A stretch of 64,000 nt of DNA, taken from contig NW_019174044.1 of NCBI RefSeq assembly GCF_001642475.1, positions 1 to 64,000 of the forward strand, read 5' to 3'. Source of the stretch: Fonsecaea monophora. Its lineage: Eukaryota; Ascomycota; Eurotiomycetes; Chaetothyriales; Herpotrichiellaceae. Positions 35,906 to 45,016 of this stretch are shown one piece after another. The position numbers and the translations under genes are program-made. How positions within the stretch are numbered: position 1 is the stretch's first letter; each line of letters opens with the position of its first letter. The notes beneath the pieces are model-generated. The model searched no databases, was not told where the DNA came from, and was given only the letters and a program-made list of their open reading frames with translations.

Positions 35906-37418
35906 ATGACGGACATCAATGACCTGTTTGCTCCCGCTCCCGAACCGCCCACCGAGCTGGGTCGGTATCGAGTTCTCTCTCCCACCGCCGGCGTCAGAGT
36001 GTCTCCCTTGTGTTTGGGTGCCATGTCCCTTGGGGATGCCTGGACCAAGGTTCGTCTTCCTGTCTACCTATTGTAACAGAGAGAGGCGGGCATGGAACCA
36101 GGAGCTAACGAGACTTTTAGGGCATGGGCAGCATGAATAAAGAACAATCCTTCAAACTCCTCGACGCCTTTTTTGAGGCCGGTGGGAACTTTATCGACAC
36201 TGCTGTACGTTCACGCTTTGTCCTGAAAAGTCCCTTGTGAACCTTGTTGGATTGACTGAGGATCTGTCTTCCTTTTCTCTTGTTAGAACAACTATCAAAA
36301 CGAACAATCCGAAAAGTGGCTTGGTGAATGGATGGCGGAAAAGAAGAACCGCGATCTCATGGTGATTGCTACCAAGTATGTCTGTCGTAAAAAGTTGCCC
36401 CCTTCGCCCCTTTTCGTGCTTGTCCCATACACGCACCATCTCTCACAACGCGCGACTTCAACTTGCTGATACCTACGCTGTGGTAACAAGGTACACCACA
36501 CCCTACCGAAGCTGGGAGCTCGGAAAGGGCAAGACGGTCAACTACTCCGGGAACCACAAGAAGAGTCTGCACCTCTCGGTCAGGGATTCTCTTGTAAAGC
36601 TCCAGACCGATTACATTGACATTTTGTACCTTCATTGGTGGGTAAGTCATTGTCCCTACGTTCAATCTCTGATCCATTTCCTTTACCTGCAGCCGAACCC
36701 CCGAGACTGACAATAAACCCAATAGGATTGGACCACGTCTATCGAAGAAGTCATGGACAGCCTCCACGCCCTCGTGCACTCGGGCAAAGTCCTCTACCTG
36801 GGCGTCTCGGACACGCCGGCGTGGGTTGTCGCGGCAGCCAACACGTACGCGCGCGCCCAAGGGAAGACACCGTTTAGCGTGTACCAGGGCCGGTGGAACG
36901 TGATGGAGCGCGACTTTGAGCGCGAGATCATCCCCATGGCGCGGCACTTTGGGATGGCGCTGGCGCCCTGGGACGTTCTGGGTGGGGGCAAGTTCCAGAG
37001 CAAGAAACAGCTCGAGGAGCGCCAGAAGCAGGGCGAGGGCCTCCGCACCATCTTCGGCGCCGTCGGGCAGACGCCGCAGCAGGAAAAGATCTCGGCCGCG
37101 CTCGACAAGGTCGCCCAGGAGCACGGCGTCGAGTCGCTCGCCGCCATCGCCCTCGCCTACGTCATGCAGAAGACGGTCAACGTCTTCCCCATCGTCGGCG
37201 GGCGCAAGGTCGAGCACCTCCAGGCAAACATCCAGGCCCTCTCTATCAAGTTGACCGACGAGCAGATCCGCTTCCTCGAGAGCCAGACCACCTTCGACCT
37301 GGGCTTCCCCGCGAACTTCCTGGGAGAGTCGCCCAGGGCCTCCGGGAAGACGCCCTGGACTCTGGCCGCGAGTGCCTCACTGGCCTGGAACACTCCCGAG
37401 AAGCCTGCGGGGCCTTAG
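35906..37418 (+). CDS. Aldo-keto reductase, aryl-alcohol dehydrogenase / norsolorinic acid reductase type
   Basis: An NADPH-dependent reductase of aldehydes or ketones with 386 residues. Five exons: 35906-36049, 36121-36204, 36287-36375, 36491-36641 and 36726-37418. The frame reads through [28 protein letters not shown], then [15 protein letters not shown] (catalytic Asp and Tyr), VIATKYTTPYR (catalytic Lys), [16 protein letters not shown] (HWW replaces the usual catalytic His context) and a C-terminal [20 protein letters not shown]-binding motif. This combination marks the AKR9-like group that includes yeast AAD genes and AflF/NorB. The last exon is visibly much richer in G and C than the first four, with strong third-position bias, and carries a long antisense open frame as a by-product. 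The neighbours give no pathway hint. Confidence 0.9.
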
Positions 37419-37800
37419 ATGGCAAGGAAACGAGAGTGCTTACAGAGCACGTATGCGCCAAGTAGAAGTCTTTAACGGTCGTCGGATGCAAGGCTAAGAC
37501 AGAAGTCACAAGTACAAGGAGAAGGACCAAGATTAAAAGGGGAGCAATGGTGCGTCTAGATCCCAATAAAATGGGGGGAAAGATAGGGCTTCGTGGGAAG
37601 GGAGAGAAACATCATAAAAAGAAAAAAGGTAGAGTCAGACAGCCTTTTCACAGCTCATAGAAGAGTCTTGATAAATTATTGCTCTTGTTAATTCTCACAT
37701 CGTCTCTCGCCACTCGTCCGGGCATTGAGATCGGACATAATTTATTCCGATAGACTGAGGCTGATTGGGTTGTGAACGACAAGATATAGTGTATATATTT

Positions 37801-37834
<34 letters not shown>

Positions 37835-38577
37835 ATACGGAGCCTGATAAAGGGTTCGAACCCCTTAGTGACCACACCCATACACACGCAAGGACCCGAT
37901 CAACGAAGAAACAGTCTCCTTGTCTCTTCGGCGTGGCCCCAGACCGATTTCTGGAGGGTTCTTTACAGAGTCGCGCTGTGGAGGAAAAATATTGGTGACA
38001 TCGGGATTAATTCTGTAAGCTGGTGTTGGAGTGCAATCTTGCGCTTCGAATGTAAATGCCGCATGGGTTCGAAGCTCGACTGGTATTGCCGCATGTATTT
38101 GCTCTGCATTGGTCTTCGGAACCCATGGGTTGTTATCTGGGCCCAAATCATGCGCAGCGAGCTTTGTTCCGGGTTGTCTTTCTTTGTCCCGGCGCTTGAT
38201 GTTTGACTCGCTGGGCAGGATCTTCAAGGAGTTTGCAAGATAAGTACAGAATACACTGTCGTCAGACAAAGAACGGACAAGGCGTATTGTCGATGTTGTT
38301 GCTAATTTTGACACAACGCCGTGGATTCTTTCTTCATTCCCTCAGCAGGACACCCGACCAAAATGAGAAAAGGCCCTACCCTTCCGTGTCAATGGTTCAA
38401 GCCGTGGCTGCCCAGACAGTGCCTTGCCGCCGTGTTTGCTCCCACAAGCAAACATCCCGTTGATTGTGCTGAGAAATCCAAGGCTTGCTGGAAGTTGGAT
38501 AAAAAGGCGACAGAATTCCAGCTGAATTAGTTTCCCATCAAGCGCACAACTCCCCAAATATTTCCGACTCAGCGACA
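37419..38577. other. Intergenic with microsatellite
   Basis: 3' flank of the reductase and upstream of the Cys-rich orphan. It contains a GT microsatellite and, just after it, a tRNA T-arm-like hairpin without the rest of a tRNA. No gene is recognised. Confidence 0.4.
37802..37832. repeat. (GT)15 microsatellite
   Basis: Fifteen GT units in a row followed by GAGATACGG. It lies 3' of the aldo-keto reductase, about 390 bases after its stop, and is likely length-polymorphic. Confidence 0.95.
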
Positions 38578-39126
38578 ATGTGCACCACGAAACGATACCT
38601 GTTCCTCTGCTCGCACCCCGCTACACATCGCTTCCGCGACACCATGTGCAATTCTCCCAGCGTTCGTGGCTGTCAAGTCCGAGATTACAACGTCTTCCTC
38701 GCAGATCCATGCCAAAAGTGCAGCAGCCGCGGTATGCCGTCAGTTCACACGGCTTTCGGCGGATGTCAAGAATCTGGCGCTGACGACATTTGGTACATCC
38801 CCAGCAGATGCTTCATCGACGTGGGATTTCGCACGTTGAGCCCTTTCAGTGAAGGGGACGCCTCAGAACCTCCAACACCGACTTCGCCGTCCACCAGACA
38901 GTCGATCGATGACGGTCCTCTGGGATCACCACAGACTCCCACCAAGCTCAAGACCAGCGACCCAAACATTTGCAGAAGGCTCCTCCGTCGATTGACAATG
39001 AGGAAACTTAGTCCCTGTTGTGCTAGGGAGACTCAGTATGGTGGATATGAAGCCACAAGGGTTGAAGGACGTGACAACCGTGTCAACGGAGTCATTAGAG
39101 ACAGTCTCTGCGAGTCATCGGTCTGA
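38578..39126 (+). CDS. Cys-rich hypothetical protein
   Basis: A 182-residue single-exon protein that I do not recognise by function. It begins MCTTKRYLFLCSHPATHRFRDTMC, with paired Cys and His residues. The first ~80 residues hold about nine Cys (CQKCSS, CQES), suggesting a small metal-binding or disulfide fold. The middle is Pro/Ser/Thr-rich (SEPPTPTSPSTRQS), probably disordered and phosphorylated. The C-terminus has basic and Cys residues (RRLLRRLTMRKLSPCCAR). No signal peptide is seen, so it is probably intracellular. Similar short MC..K.Y..CSH-type proteins are familiar from filamentous ascomycetes. The AUG context (GCGACAATG) is good. Confidence 0.6.
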   Translation: MCTTKRYLFLCSHPATHRFRDTMCNSPSVRGCQVRDYNVFLADPCQKCSSRGMPSVHTAFGGCQESGADDIWYIPSRCFIDVGFRTLSPFSEGDASEPPTPTSPSTRQSIDDGPLGSPQTPTKLKTSDPNICRRLLRRLTMRKLSPCCARETQYGGYEATRVEGRDNRVNGVIRDSLCESSV

Positions 39127-39251
39127 CAGACGTCGTCACATGAACTGAGGAAGACGCAGACGAGTGCGGGTCTCCCTCATTGACCCGGTAGCCGTGGTCG
39201 CGGAGGATAATGTGTCCATGCCTTGGCAGCCCAATGTACAAAGTATTGTTT

Positions 39252-39917
39252 TCAACCGCCTCTTGTTTCTCCCTCAACCTCAATCTCAACGGGTTCCTGT
39301 CTCGCGCCAGCCCCTTGGGTGGCTATGGCCTCACTCTTCGCTCCGGCTTTGGCCATCTCTTCCTTCTCATCATCTGCACAACCGCAGTCATAGAAATCTC
39401 CGATGTTGGCACAGTCAAAGATAGGCTTGCCTTTTCTTTCATTCACCACGTTATGCACAAAGCACGCCCAGGCTGCCGCACTCGATCGTGAAGATGTCTG
39501 TGGAGGGTACTTCTTGAGGATTTGCTGGAAATGTTCTGCACATTCGCCGCATGGGTACAGTCGGGCGAAGAGGTACACATAGCTCTTGAGCGCGTCGCTC
39601 TCGTCTTGCGTCGGCTTGTCCGGAAATCGTGCCATGGTAGTATGAAGAACTTTCCAGGCTGCGCGGCCCAGTTCTGCTTTCAGGGTTTCATTGCCAAGCT
39701 TGCCCATAACATGGTCCCCGTGTAAGGTCTCCGGCGTGGCTGTTACAGTGGGGATTTCGGCCATGTCTTGTGGTAGTTGTTTGGACGAGTGCTGGAAGCG
39801 ATCGGCGTGGGACAGAGCGGTCAGGGGCCGGTCGTGGTCACGAGTCCAGATGATGTACCATACAAAGAGGGCGATGGCGGACAGCAACACCATCGCAGGG
39901 GGAGGTGCTCGAGGCAT
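39252..39917 (-). CDS. ERV2: ER FAD-linked sulfhydryl oxidase Erv2
   Basis: Makes disulfides in the ER lumen by oxidising thiols with O2 through FAD. Single exon, 221 residues. An N-terminal signal anchor (AMVLLSAIALFVWYIIW) is followed by a short luminal linker and the four-helix Erv fold. Visible landmarks are GRAAWKVLHTTMARFPDKPT, the redox-active CxxC in YPCGECAEHF, the FAD-binding FVHNVVNERKGKPIFDC, and a C-terminal CGC pair (YDCGC) matching the shuttle disulfide of yeast Erv2. The last ~35 residues are Ala/Glu-rich. The reading frame stays open for another 137 codons upstream, but that part has no family similarity; the ATG at 39917 gives the expected N-terminus. The gene is divergent from the aminotransferase. 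Confidence 0.93.
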   Translation of the reverse strand: MPRAPPPAMVLLSAIALFVWYIIWTRDHDRPLTALSHADRFQHSSKQLPQDMAEIPTVTATPETLHGDHVMGKLGNETLKAELGRAAWKVLHTTMARFPDKPTQDESDALKSYVYLFARLYPCGECAEHFQQILKKYPPQTSSRSSAAAWACFVHNVVNERKGKPIFDCANIGDFYDCGCADDEKEEMAKAGAKSEAIATQGAGARQEPVEIEVEGETRGG

Positions 39918-40694
39918 GGTGGATGTTGGAGGGGAGTGATGACAGATAGAACTTCGGTCCCAAAAAAAAACAAGCCAACAAAGGACAGAGAGGTGAGAAA
40001 AAGAGGACGACGCTGAAGCTGATGCAAGGAGAGCAGATTCTACTATACAGAGAATATAGGACTCAGTACAAGTAGTCAAAGAGAGGAAGTTAGCGTAGGG
40101 GGGAAACTCAGGTGATGATAGGTATGATGGCTGGTATTTCACCGTGATTTGTTCTCGTGTTTCCTTGATCCTCATTCCACGAGCTGGCGAAATCCGGGGT
40201 TCAACCACTGGTGCCACCCTGTGCCACCCTCGTCTCCGCAGTCTAAAGCAGCAGCTGGTGCCAGCAAAATTTGCGATATGCACCAAATACGAAAGACTCG
40301 CGCTCCGATCTCGCTCACTCCAGAACAAGTATTACCTGAGTGGAAGGCAGAGAATCTAGAAGAGTTGTAGTTAACAGGTCGTCTCACTCTTGAATTGCCA
40401 CACCACACCACACCACACCATCAGACTGAAACATCTCCGGAGATCTGCTTATTGGCTTGGACTTTACAACTTGAACTCCGGGAACCTACGGGGGTGGGAA
40501 AAAGATTTTTATATTTGTCCCTCCCAAAAACCACACTGCCGGCTCATCTTTGTGACTCTGATCTGACTTAAGGCTGCCCACTCTCACGCTCAACCTTGAC
40601 TTCCAGTCAACCTTTTTTACCGTCGAGGTAGTTACCACCACAAGGCGAATAACAGCACATCCAGAGTCTCTCCTTACACTCTCTACAGTCAAAC
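39918..40694. promoter_or_regulatory. Shared upstream region of ERV2 and the aminotransferase
   Basis: Divergent promoter of 777 bases between the two starts. It contains a short CACAC tandem repeat and CT-rich leader stretches. An open frame on the minus strand crosses it but looks non-coding. Confidence 0.45.
40398..40420. repeat. Short tandem repeat, unit CCACA
   Basis: About four and a half copies of a five-base unit in the ERV2/aminotransferase divergent promoter. Function unknown. Confidence 0.8.
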
Positions 40695-41942
40695 ATGGCT
40701 CCTTTTCCCCCTCCACCAGTGAGCACAATTGGTAGGCGTCCTGCACCCTCCCTTCATTTTCTCCTGAGGCGGGCACAATGGAGCGCACAGAATTCTGCGC
40801 ACAAACTCTGCAGGAAACCTCGCTGACGATATCGTCCAGACTGGAGCAATGTCGGCTTCAAAGTTCGCGAGGTCAATGGACATATTGAATCCACCTTCCG
40901 CTATTCCTCGCCCAAGCCAGAATGGAGCAAACCTCGTTTTGTGACCTCGCCTCACTTATCGATTCATGGCATGGCCCCCGGCTTGAACTACGGTGTCCAG
41001 TGCTACGAGGGCATGAAAGCCTTCCGACAGCCAGATGGGTCCATCTCTATCTTCCGTCCCGACCAGAATGCTCTCCGCATGCAACGCTCTGCCGAATTTA
41101 TTTCTGTTCCCCCCGTGCCAGAGGACCATTTCGTAGAATGTGTGAATCTGGCTGTGGCGCTGAATGCTGAGTTTGTACCCCCTCACGAGACCGGCGCGGC
41201 AATGTATATCCGTCCGTTGTTGTTCGGTTCTAGCGCCCAGCTCGGCCTGAACCCTCCGGATGAGTATACCTTTGTGGTGTTTGTGATGCCCACAGGCGTG
41301 TACCACGGTGTGCATGCCGTCGACGCGCTGATCCTCGAAGATTTCGACCGTGCGGCCCCAGAGGGCACGGGCAGTGCAAAGGTGGGCGGCAACTACGCCC
41401 CCGTGTTGCGGCATAGCGAGAAGGCACGTTCTCAAGGGTTCGGTATCACTCTGCACTTGGATAGCAAGACACGGAGCGAGATCGACGAGTTCTCCACCTC
41501 GGGCTTTTTGGGCGTGCGGAAGGACGGGGATAAGACGACGATTGTGGTGCCTGACTCTAAAAATGTCATCAAGTCCGTGACATCAGAATCCGCCTGCCAA
41601 ATCGCCAAAGACCTGTTTGGGTACAACGTGGAGAGACGTCGGATCGACTACAGCGAGCTCCCTCAATTCACAGAAATCATGGCCGCTGGCACCGCTGCGA
41701 GTTTGGTGCCTATCAAGAGCATCACCATGAAATCCAAGGGTGATAAATTCGAATATCCGGTCAACGAGAACCTAGATCCCGGTCCAGTTTGTGCACAATT
41801 GTTGAGCACGTTAAAGGGCATTCAAATGGGCAAGGTCAAGGATCAGTTTGGCTGGAATATGAAAGTCACGGAGCCGCCCAAGGAGTTTCTCAAGGCAGCG
41901 ACAAATGGTGGCGTTCACGGCGGTGTGGATGAATTACCGTGA
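40695..41942 (+). CDS. Branched-chain amino acid aminotransferase (PLP fold type IV)
   Basis: Interconverts Leu, Ile, Val and their 2-oxo acids. Exons 40695-40731 and 40840-41942 give 379 residues. The junction STI|DWSNVGFKVREVNGH restores the family N-terminus; the nearer CTGCAG acceptor would run into a stop, so the acceptor CGTCCAG was chosen. Landmarks are HGMAPGLNYGVQCYEGMKAFR, IYIRPLLFG-like substrate-pocket sequence (MYIRPLLFGSS), and the PLP Lys in SAKVGGNYAP. The region DEFSTSGFLG replaces the EVGTMNIF of classical BCATs, as in the fungal subgroup that includes ToxF-like enzymes. No mitochondrial presequence is seen, so it is probably cytosolic, though an amino-acid-specialised role cannot be excluded. 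Confidence 0.92.
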
Positions 41943-42307
41943 GCCGAGATGATAACCGCTCCCGTGCTGGACATCAACGACAAAGTCAATGGAAGATTGG
42001 GAAACGCGCTCCAGTTGGAGAGCAAAGTACAGTAGAAATGCGCTTGCCCAAGCAACAAAAGCCCGTCTCTAATAGTTCCAAAAGCACTCTCTGTATAGAC
42101 ATCCCACCATCCATAGTACCAAACAAGTTGTTCCCTTCCGAACAAGTTGGCGCCGTTCCCGGTTAGATATTCGTGCGTTGGCAACTCCGGGTTCCTTACA
42201 ATATCCTTCAAGGGGGTATCAATATCATGAATCGTCGAGTGTCGTAAAGGTTGCCAGGAACATGCTATGCCCTATGCCTCCAACGAGGGCTGACCGAAGC
42301 ATCGTGT
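41943..42307. other. Convergent 3' flanks
   Basis: Between the stops of the aminotransferase (plus) and the securin-like gene (minus). 3' untranslated sequence is expected; nothing else is seen. Confidence 0.45.
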
Positions 42308-43606
42308 TCACTCGGGTACGGGCAATTGAAAATCCTCATCGTCCAATCTTGCGTTTTCGAAAGGGAAGAAGTCGGTTCCAAATAGGTCATCTGCGAGATC
42401 ACTAGCCCCATCCTGAACCAAATCTTGCTCTAGCAGCTCGAATTGCTTCAGTCTGAACCACATGTCACTTTCCTCAGGGGGTGACCCATAAAGGTCGCGG
42501 AAGTCGCGTGGGTGAATCGATGCCTGCGAGAGCTTGCCGGGTTTCGAGGCTGAGGTAAGTCCGTTTCTCTCGTTTTCAGCACCTCTGGGAATTATGGAGG
42601 GAACCTTCTTTGCTTTTGGGAACCCAATCGTGTTCTTAGAGATGGCAGTATGGGTGCTGCGAGATGACGAAAAGCGCCGTGGCAGAGTAGAATGTTTGCC
42701 TTTCGTGACGGGAAGAACTTGTCTCTTCTTCTGTTCCGATACCTGCGTGGTTTTTCTGATAGCAGCAGGTAGGTGTAATTGTGAGCCAGAGAGCGCCGCG
42801 GCCGCAGACCTCGCTTGTATGGTATCAACTCTTGAGAGGTCTCGTCGTTTCTTTGGTCCTGCTGCAATCATGGCGTCGACCTGTGCGTCCAACTTGCTAA
42901 GTGTAGGAAACACAGGCTTGGCCATGTCCTCAAGGCTTTTTTTCATACGATCTGCATCGAATTGGTGCCAGTCCTCCTTTTCCCTGTTAGAGCGTATCGA
43001 CATTCCATTTTCATCTTTCGGGGAATCGTAGGGATAGACCACTCCGTACCCTGCGCTCAGCTCCTCTGTAAGAAGAGCATCTTCTTCAAATTCGATTGGG
43101 GGATCCGGTAGCTCTTCTGGTGGCGGTGGCGCGTAACCAAAATCCGGCTCTTGTTCTTGCGCAGGTCTTTTCAACAAAGACTCGCTCTCCACTGGTTCGG
43201 AAAGAGAGACTGCGATCTTAGACTTTCCTGATCGACGAGCTGCGGATTGTTTCTGGCCAGTGCCAGGACGCTTTGTCGTCAGAGGAGCAGGAGCAGGCGT
43301 CTGAAATGCTTGAGCTTTCGCGTTGGTTGTCTTGATTCCAAGGGGAGCTCGGTTGCGTGGAAGCAAAGGTGTAACAAATGTACTCTTGTCTAACTTGGTT
43401 GGCGCATCCTTCTCTATCGGCTTCTGTCCATTGAACCGGACCGGTAGGTTTTCGTCATTCTTCGCTGGTCGAAAAGGAGTCTTCAGGTTTCCTGGTGTCT
43501 TTGGATTTACCATCCGCGCGCTTTGGTTCAATGGCTTGCCAGCAGCTGTGGTCTGCTGGGCGTGGATGAGGTTTTCTTGGTCTCGTGAGGCTAGAATGCT
43601 TGCCAT
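42308..43606 (-). CDS. Securin-like protein (tentative)
   Basis: A 432-residue single-exon protein, almost entirely low-complexity. The start reads MASILASRDQENLIHAQQTTAAGKPLNQ, followed by KTPGNLKTPFR and NDENLPVRF. I recall this arrangement from fungal Cut2/Pds1-type securins, which inhibit separase until anaphase. Degradation-signal candidates are QENL and DENL (KEN-like, not perfect), RAPLGIKTTN and RDLSRVDT (RxxL D-box-like). The C-terminus is acidic with aromatic residues (DDLFGTDFFPFENARLDDEDF), as expected for the separase-binding tail. The centre is Pro/Glu-rich (APPPPEELPDPPIEFEEDALL). Alternative: an unrelated disordered nuclear protein. It is divergent from tropomyosin. Confidence 0.55.
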   Translation of the reverse strand: MASILASRDQENLIHAQQTTAAGKPLNQSARMVNPKTPGNLKTPFRPAKNDENLPVRFNGQKPIEKDAPTKLDKSTFVTPLLPRNRAPLGIKTTNAKAQAFQTPAPAPLTTKRPGTGQKQSAARRSGKSKIAVSLSEPVESESLLKRPAQEQEPDFGYAPPPPEELPDPPIEFEEDALLTEELSAGYGVVYPYDSPKDENGMSIRSNREKEDWHQFDADRMKKSLEDMAKPVFPTLSKLDAQVDAMIAAGPKKRRDLSRVDTIQARSAAAALSGSQLHLPAAIRKTTQVSEQKKRQVLPVTKGKHSTLPRRFSSSRSTHTAISKNTIGFPKAKKVPSIIPRGAENERNGLTSASKPGKLSQASIHPRDFRDLYGSPPEESDMWFRLKQFELLEQDLVQDGASDLADDLFGTDFFPFENARLDDEDFQLPVPE

Positions 43607-44062
43607 GGTTGGTATGATGTCGAATCGTCCAGATAGTTGTAATTATTGTCTGCGCTCGAAATCTAGGGCGGGAGGGATTGTTGGGGATTGATTCATGAGG
43701 GAGAAACGCGGACAAGGTCGAAATGTTGACGCGGTTGCCCTGAGCAACGCGTTCCGGGAGGCTCCTGGCGGTGTTCGGTCGAACCGTTAGAGCCTGAGAC
43801 CGGCCTAGAGCGCAAACAGCGAGGGCTGAAGCCCATGCAGCCTCACCCCTAGAACGCAAATGTCATTGGCTTGATCATCGAATGACTTCCCCTCTATCCC
43901 CCCAGCTGACTCTCAGCGAATAATGCATCAGTGACCGCCAGTTGAGCCTTCCCTTACGAACAAGTATCATTTATCTTTGATTCCAGTCAACATACACCTG
44001 CTCTCCCCCATTCGACTTTCTGCCAGACCCCGAATTCACGACCTCTGCAACGGAAATTCACC
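43607..44062. promoter_or_regulatory. Divergent promoter of the securin-like gene and tropomyosin
   Basis: 456 bases between the two start codons. The part next to tropomyosin is CT-rich and looks transcribed. No specific sites are assigned. Confidence 0.5.
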
Positions 44063-44865
44063 ATGGATCGGATCAAGGAGGTAGGTCCCTATCACCTCTT
44101 CTGCACCTGCAACCTTCCCCTCGTGCTCCTGCCAGGCAGCAAGTAATTCATTCGGGCCTGCCTTCTGCCACAGCGTATTCAATCGATTGCCCTGCCACCT
44201 GGCTACTGCAGTCATTTTCACAATATCACGAACCATCCTTTATCCCACGTCCCCCAGGACCCAGACTATCCCGCGCCCTCCTCACACATCCAGCACCATC
44301 CTCGACCCGCCCACCATGTCGGCCGTGTTCGCTAATTTCCAACAGAAAATGAACTCTCTCCGCATTGAGGCGGACGAGAACGCAGCCAAAGCAGAGGAGC
44401 TCAAGCAGAAAGTCAAATCTCTTGAACAAGACAACCTCCAAAAAGAACAAGAGATCACTTCCCTCAATCACCGTAACCAACTCCTGGAAGCCGAAGTTGA
44501 GAAACTCGAACAAGGCATAAAGGAGGCAAAGGCACTTGCCGGCGAGTCGGCACAACATAGCAACGAGACTGAGTCTCTCCAGCGGAAACTCCAAGTTCTC
44601 GAGGAGGAAGCCGAGCAGGCCGACAAGACCCTCAGGGAGACTAACGAGAAGTATGCGTAGCCATACTCAACACAGTACTTCCTGCTAACAAACCCGTCCC
44701 AGGCTCCGGCAAACCGATGTCAAAGCTGGCCACTTCGAGCGCAAAGTCCAAGCGTTGGAGCAAGCACGCGACGAGTGGGAGAACAAGTACGAGGACATGG
44801 CCAAAAAGTATGCGGATCTGCAGAAGGAGCTACAAGAACTGGAGCAAAGCATGGGCAATATCTAA
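44063..44865 (+). CDS. TPM1: Tropomyosin
   Basis: A 161-residue coiled-coil dimer that wraps actin cables and supports polarised growth and the contractile ring. Exons 44063-44080, 44346-44650 and 44703-44865. The first exon encodes only MDRIKE; the join gives MDRIKEKMNSLRIEADENAAKAEELKQKV, the classic fungal tropomyosin N-terminus. Nearly the whole chain is heptad-patterned (LEQDNLQKEQEITSLNHRNQLL). The C-terminus ends LEQSMGNI, and 161 residues is the length of the single-exon yeast-type protein. The first intron is 265 bases, far longer than its neighbours. It contains an ATG at 44316 that reads in frame through the acceptor (MSAVFANFQQ then KMNSL), so an alternative N-terminus is possible. 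It shares a divergent promoter with the securin-like gene. Confidence 0.94.
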
Positions 44866-45016
44866 AGTGTGCGAAATACCTGGTGTTGGCCATTGTGTTT
44901 GGCATGTGCGTGGAGCACAATGCATAGACCACCGTACCTACGATACCATGGGCATTTGATAAAGGGCACACCCGAAGGCGAGCGTTGAAAGTCTTGATTG
45001 AGAATCCAGAATACCA

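Noticed and set aside
36369..37217. A 282-codon minus-strand gene opposite the aldo-keto reductase
   Set aside because: It is the antisense of GC-rich exon 5 and adjacent introns. Its Leu/Asp/Glu-rich composition is what high-GC third positions create on the opposite strand.
37833..37885. A tRNA gene
   Set aside because: Only the T-arm and a possible acceptor-stem 3' strand are present. The D-arm, anticodon arm and 5' acceptor strand are absent, and the upstream sequence is a GT repeat.
39918..40328. A longer N-terminus for Erv2 (137 more residues, same frame)
   Set aside because: The extra part has no ATG at its beginning and no family similarity, and it would place the ER signal anchor in the middle of the protein. 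It reads like a leader and promoter.
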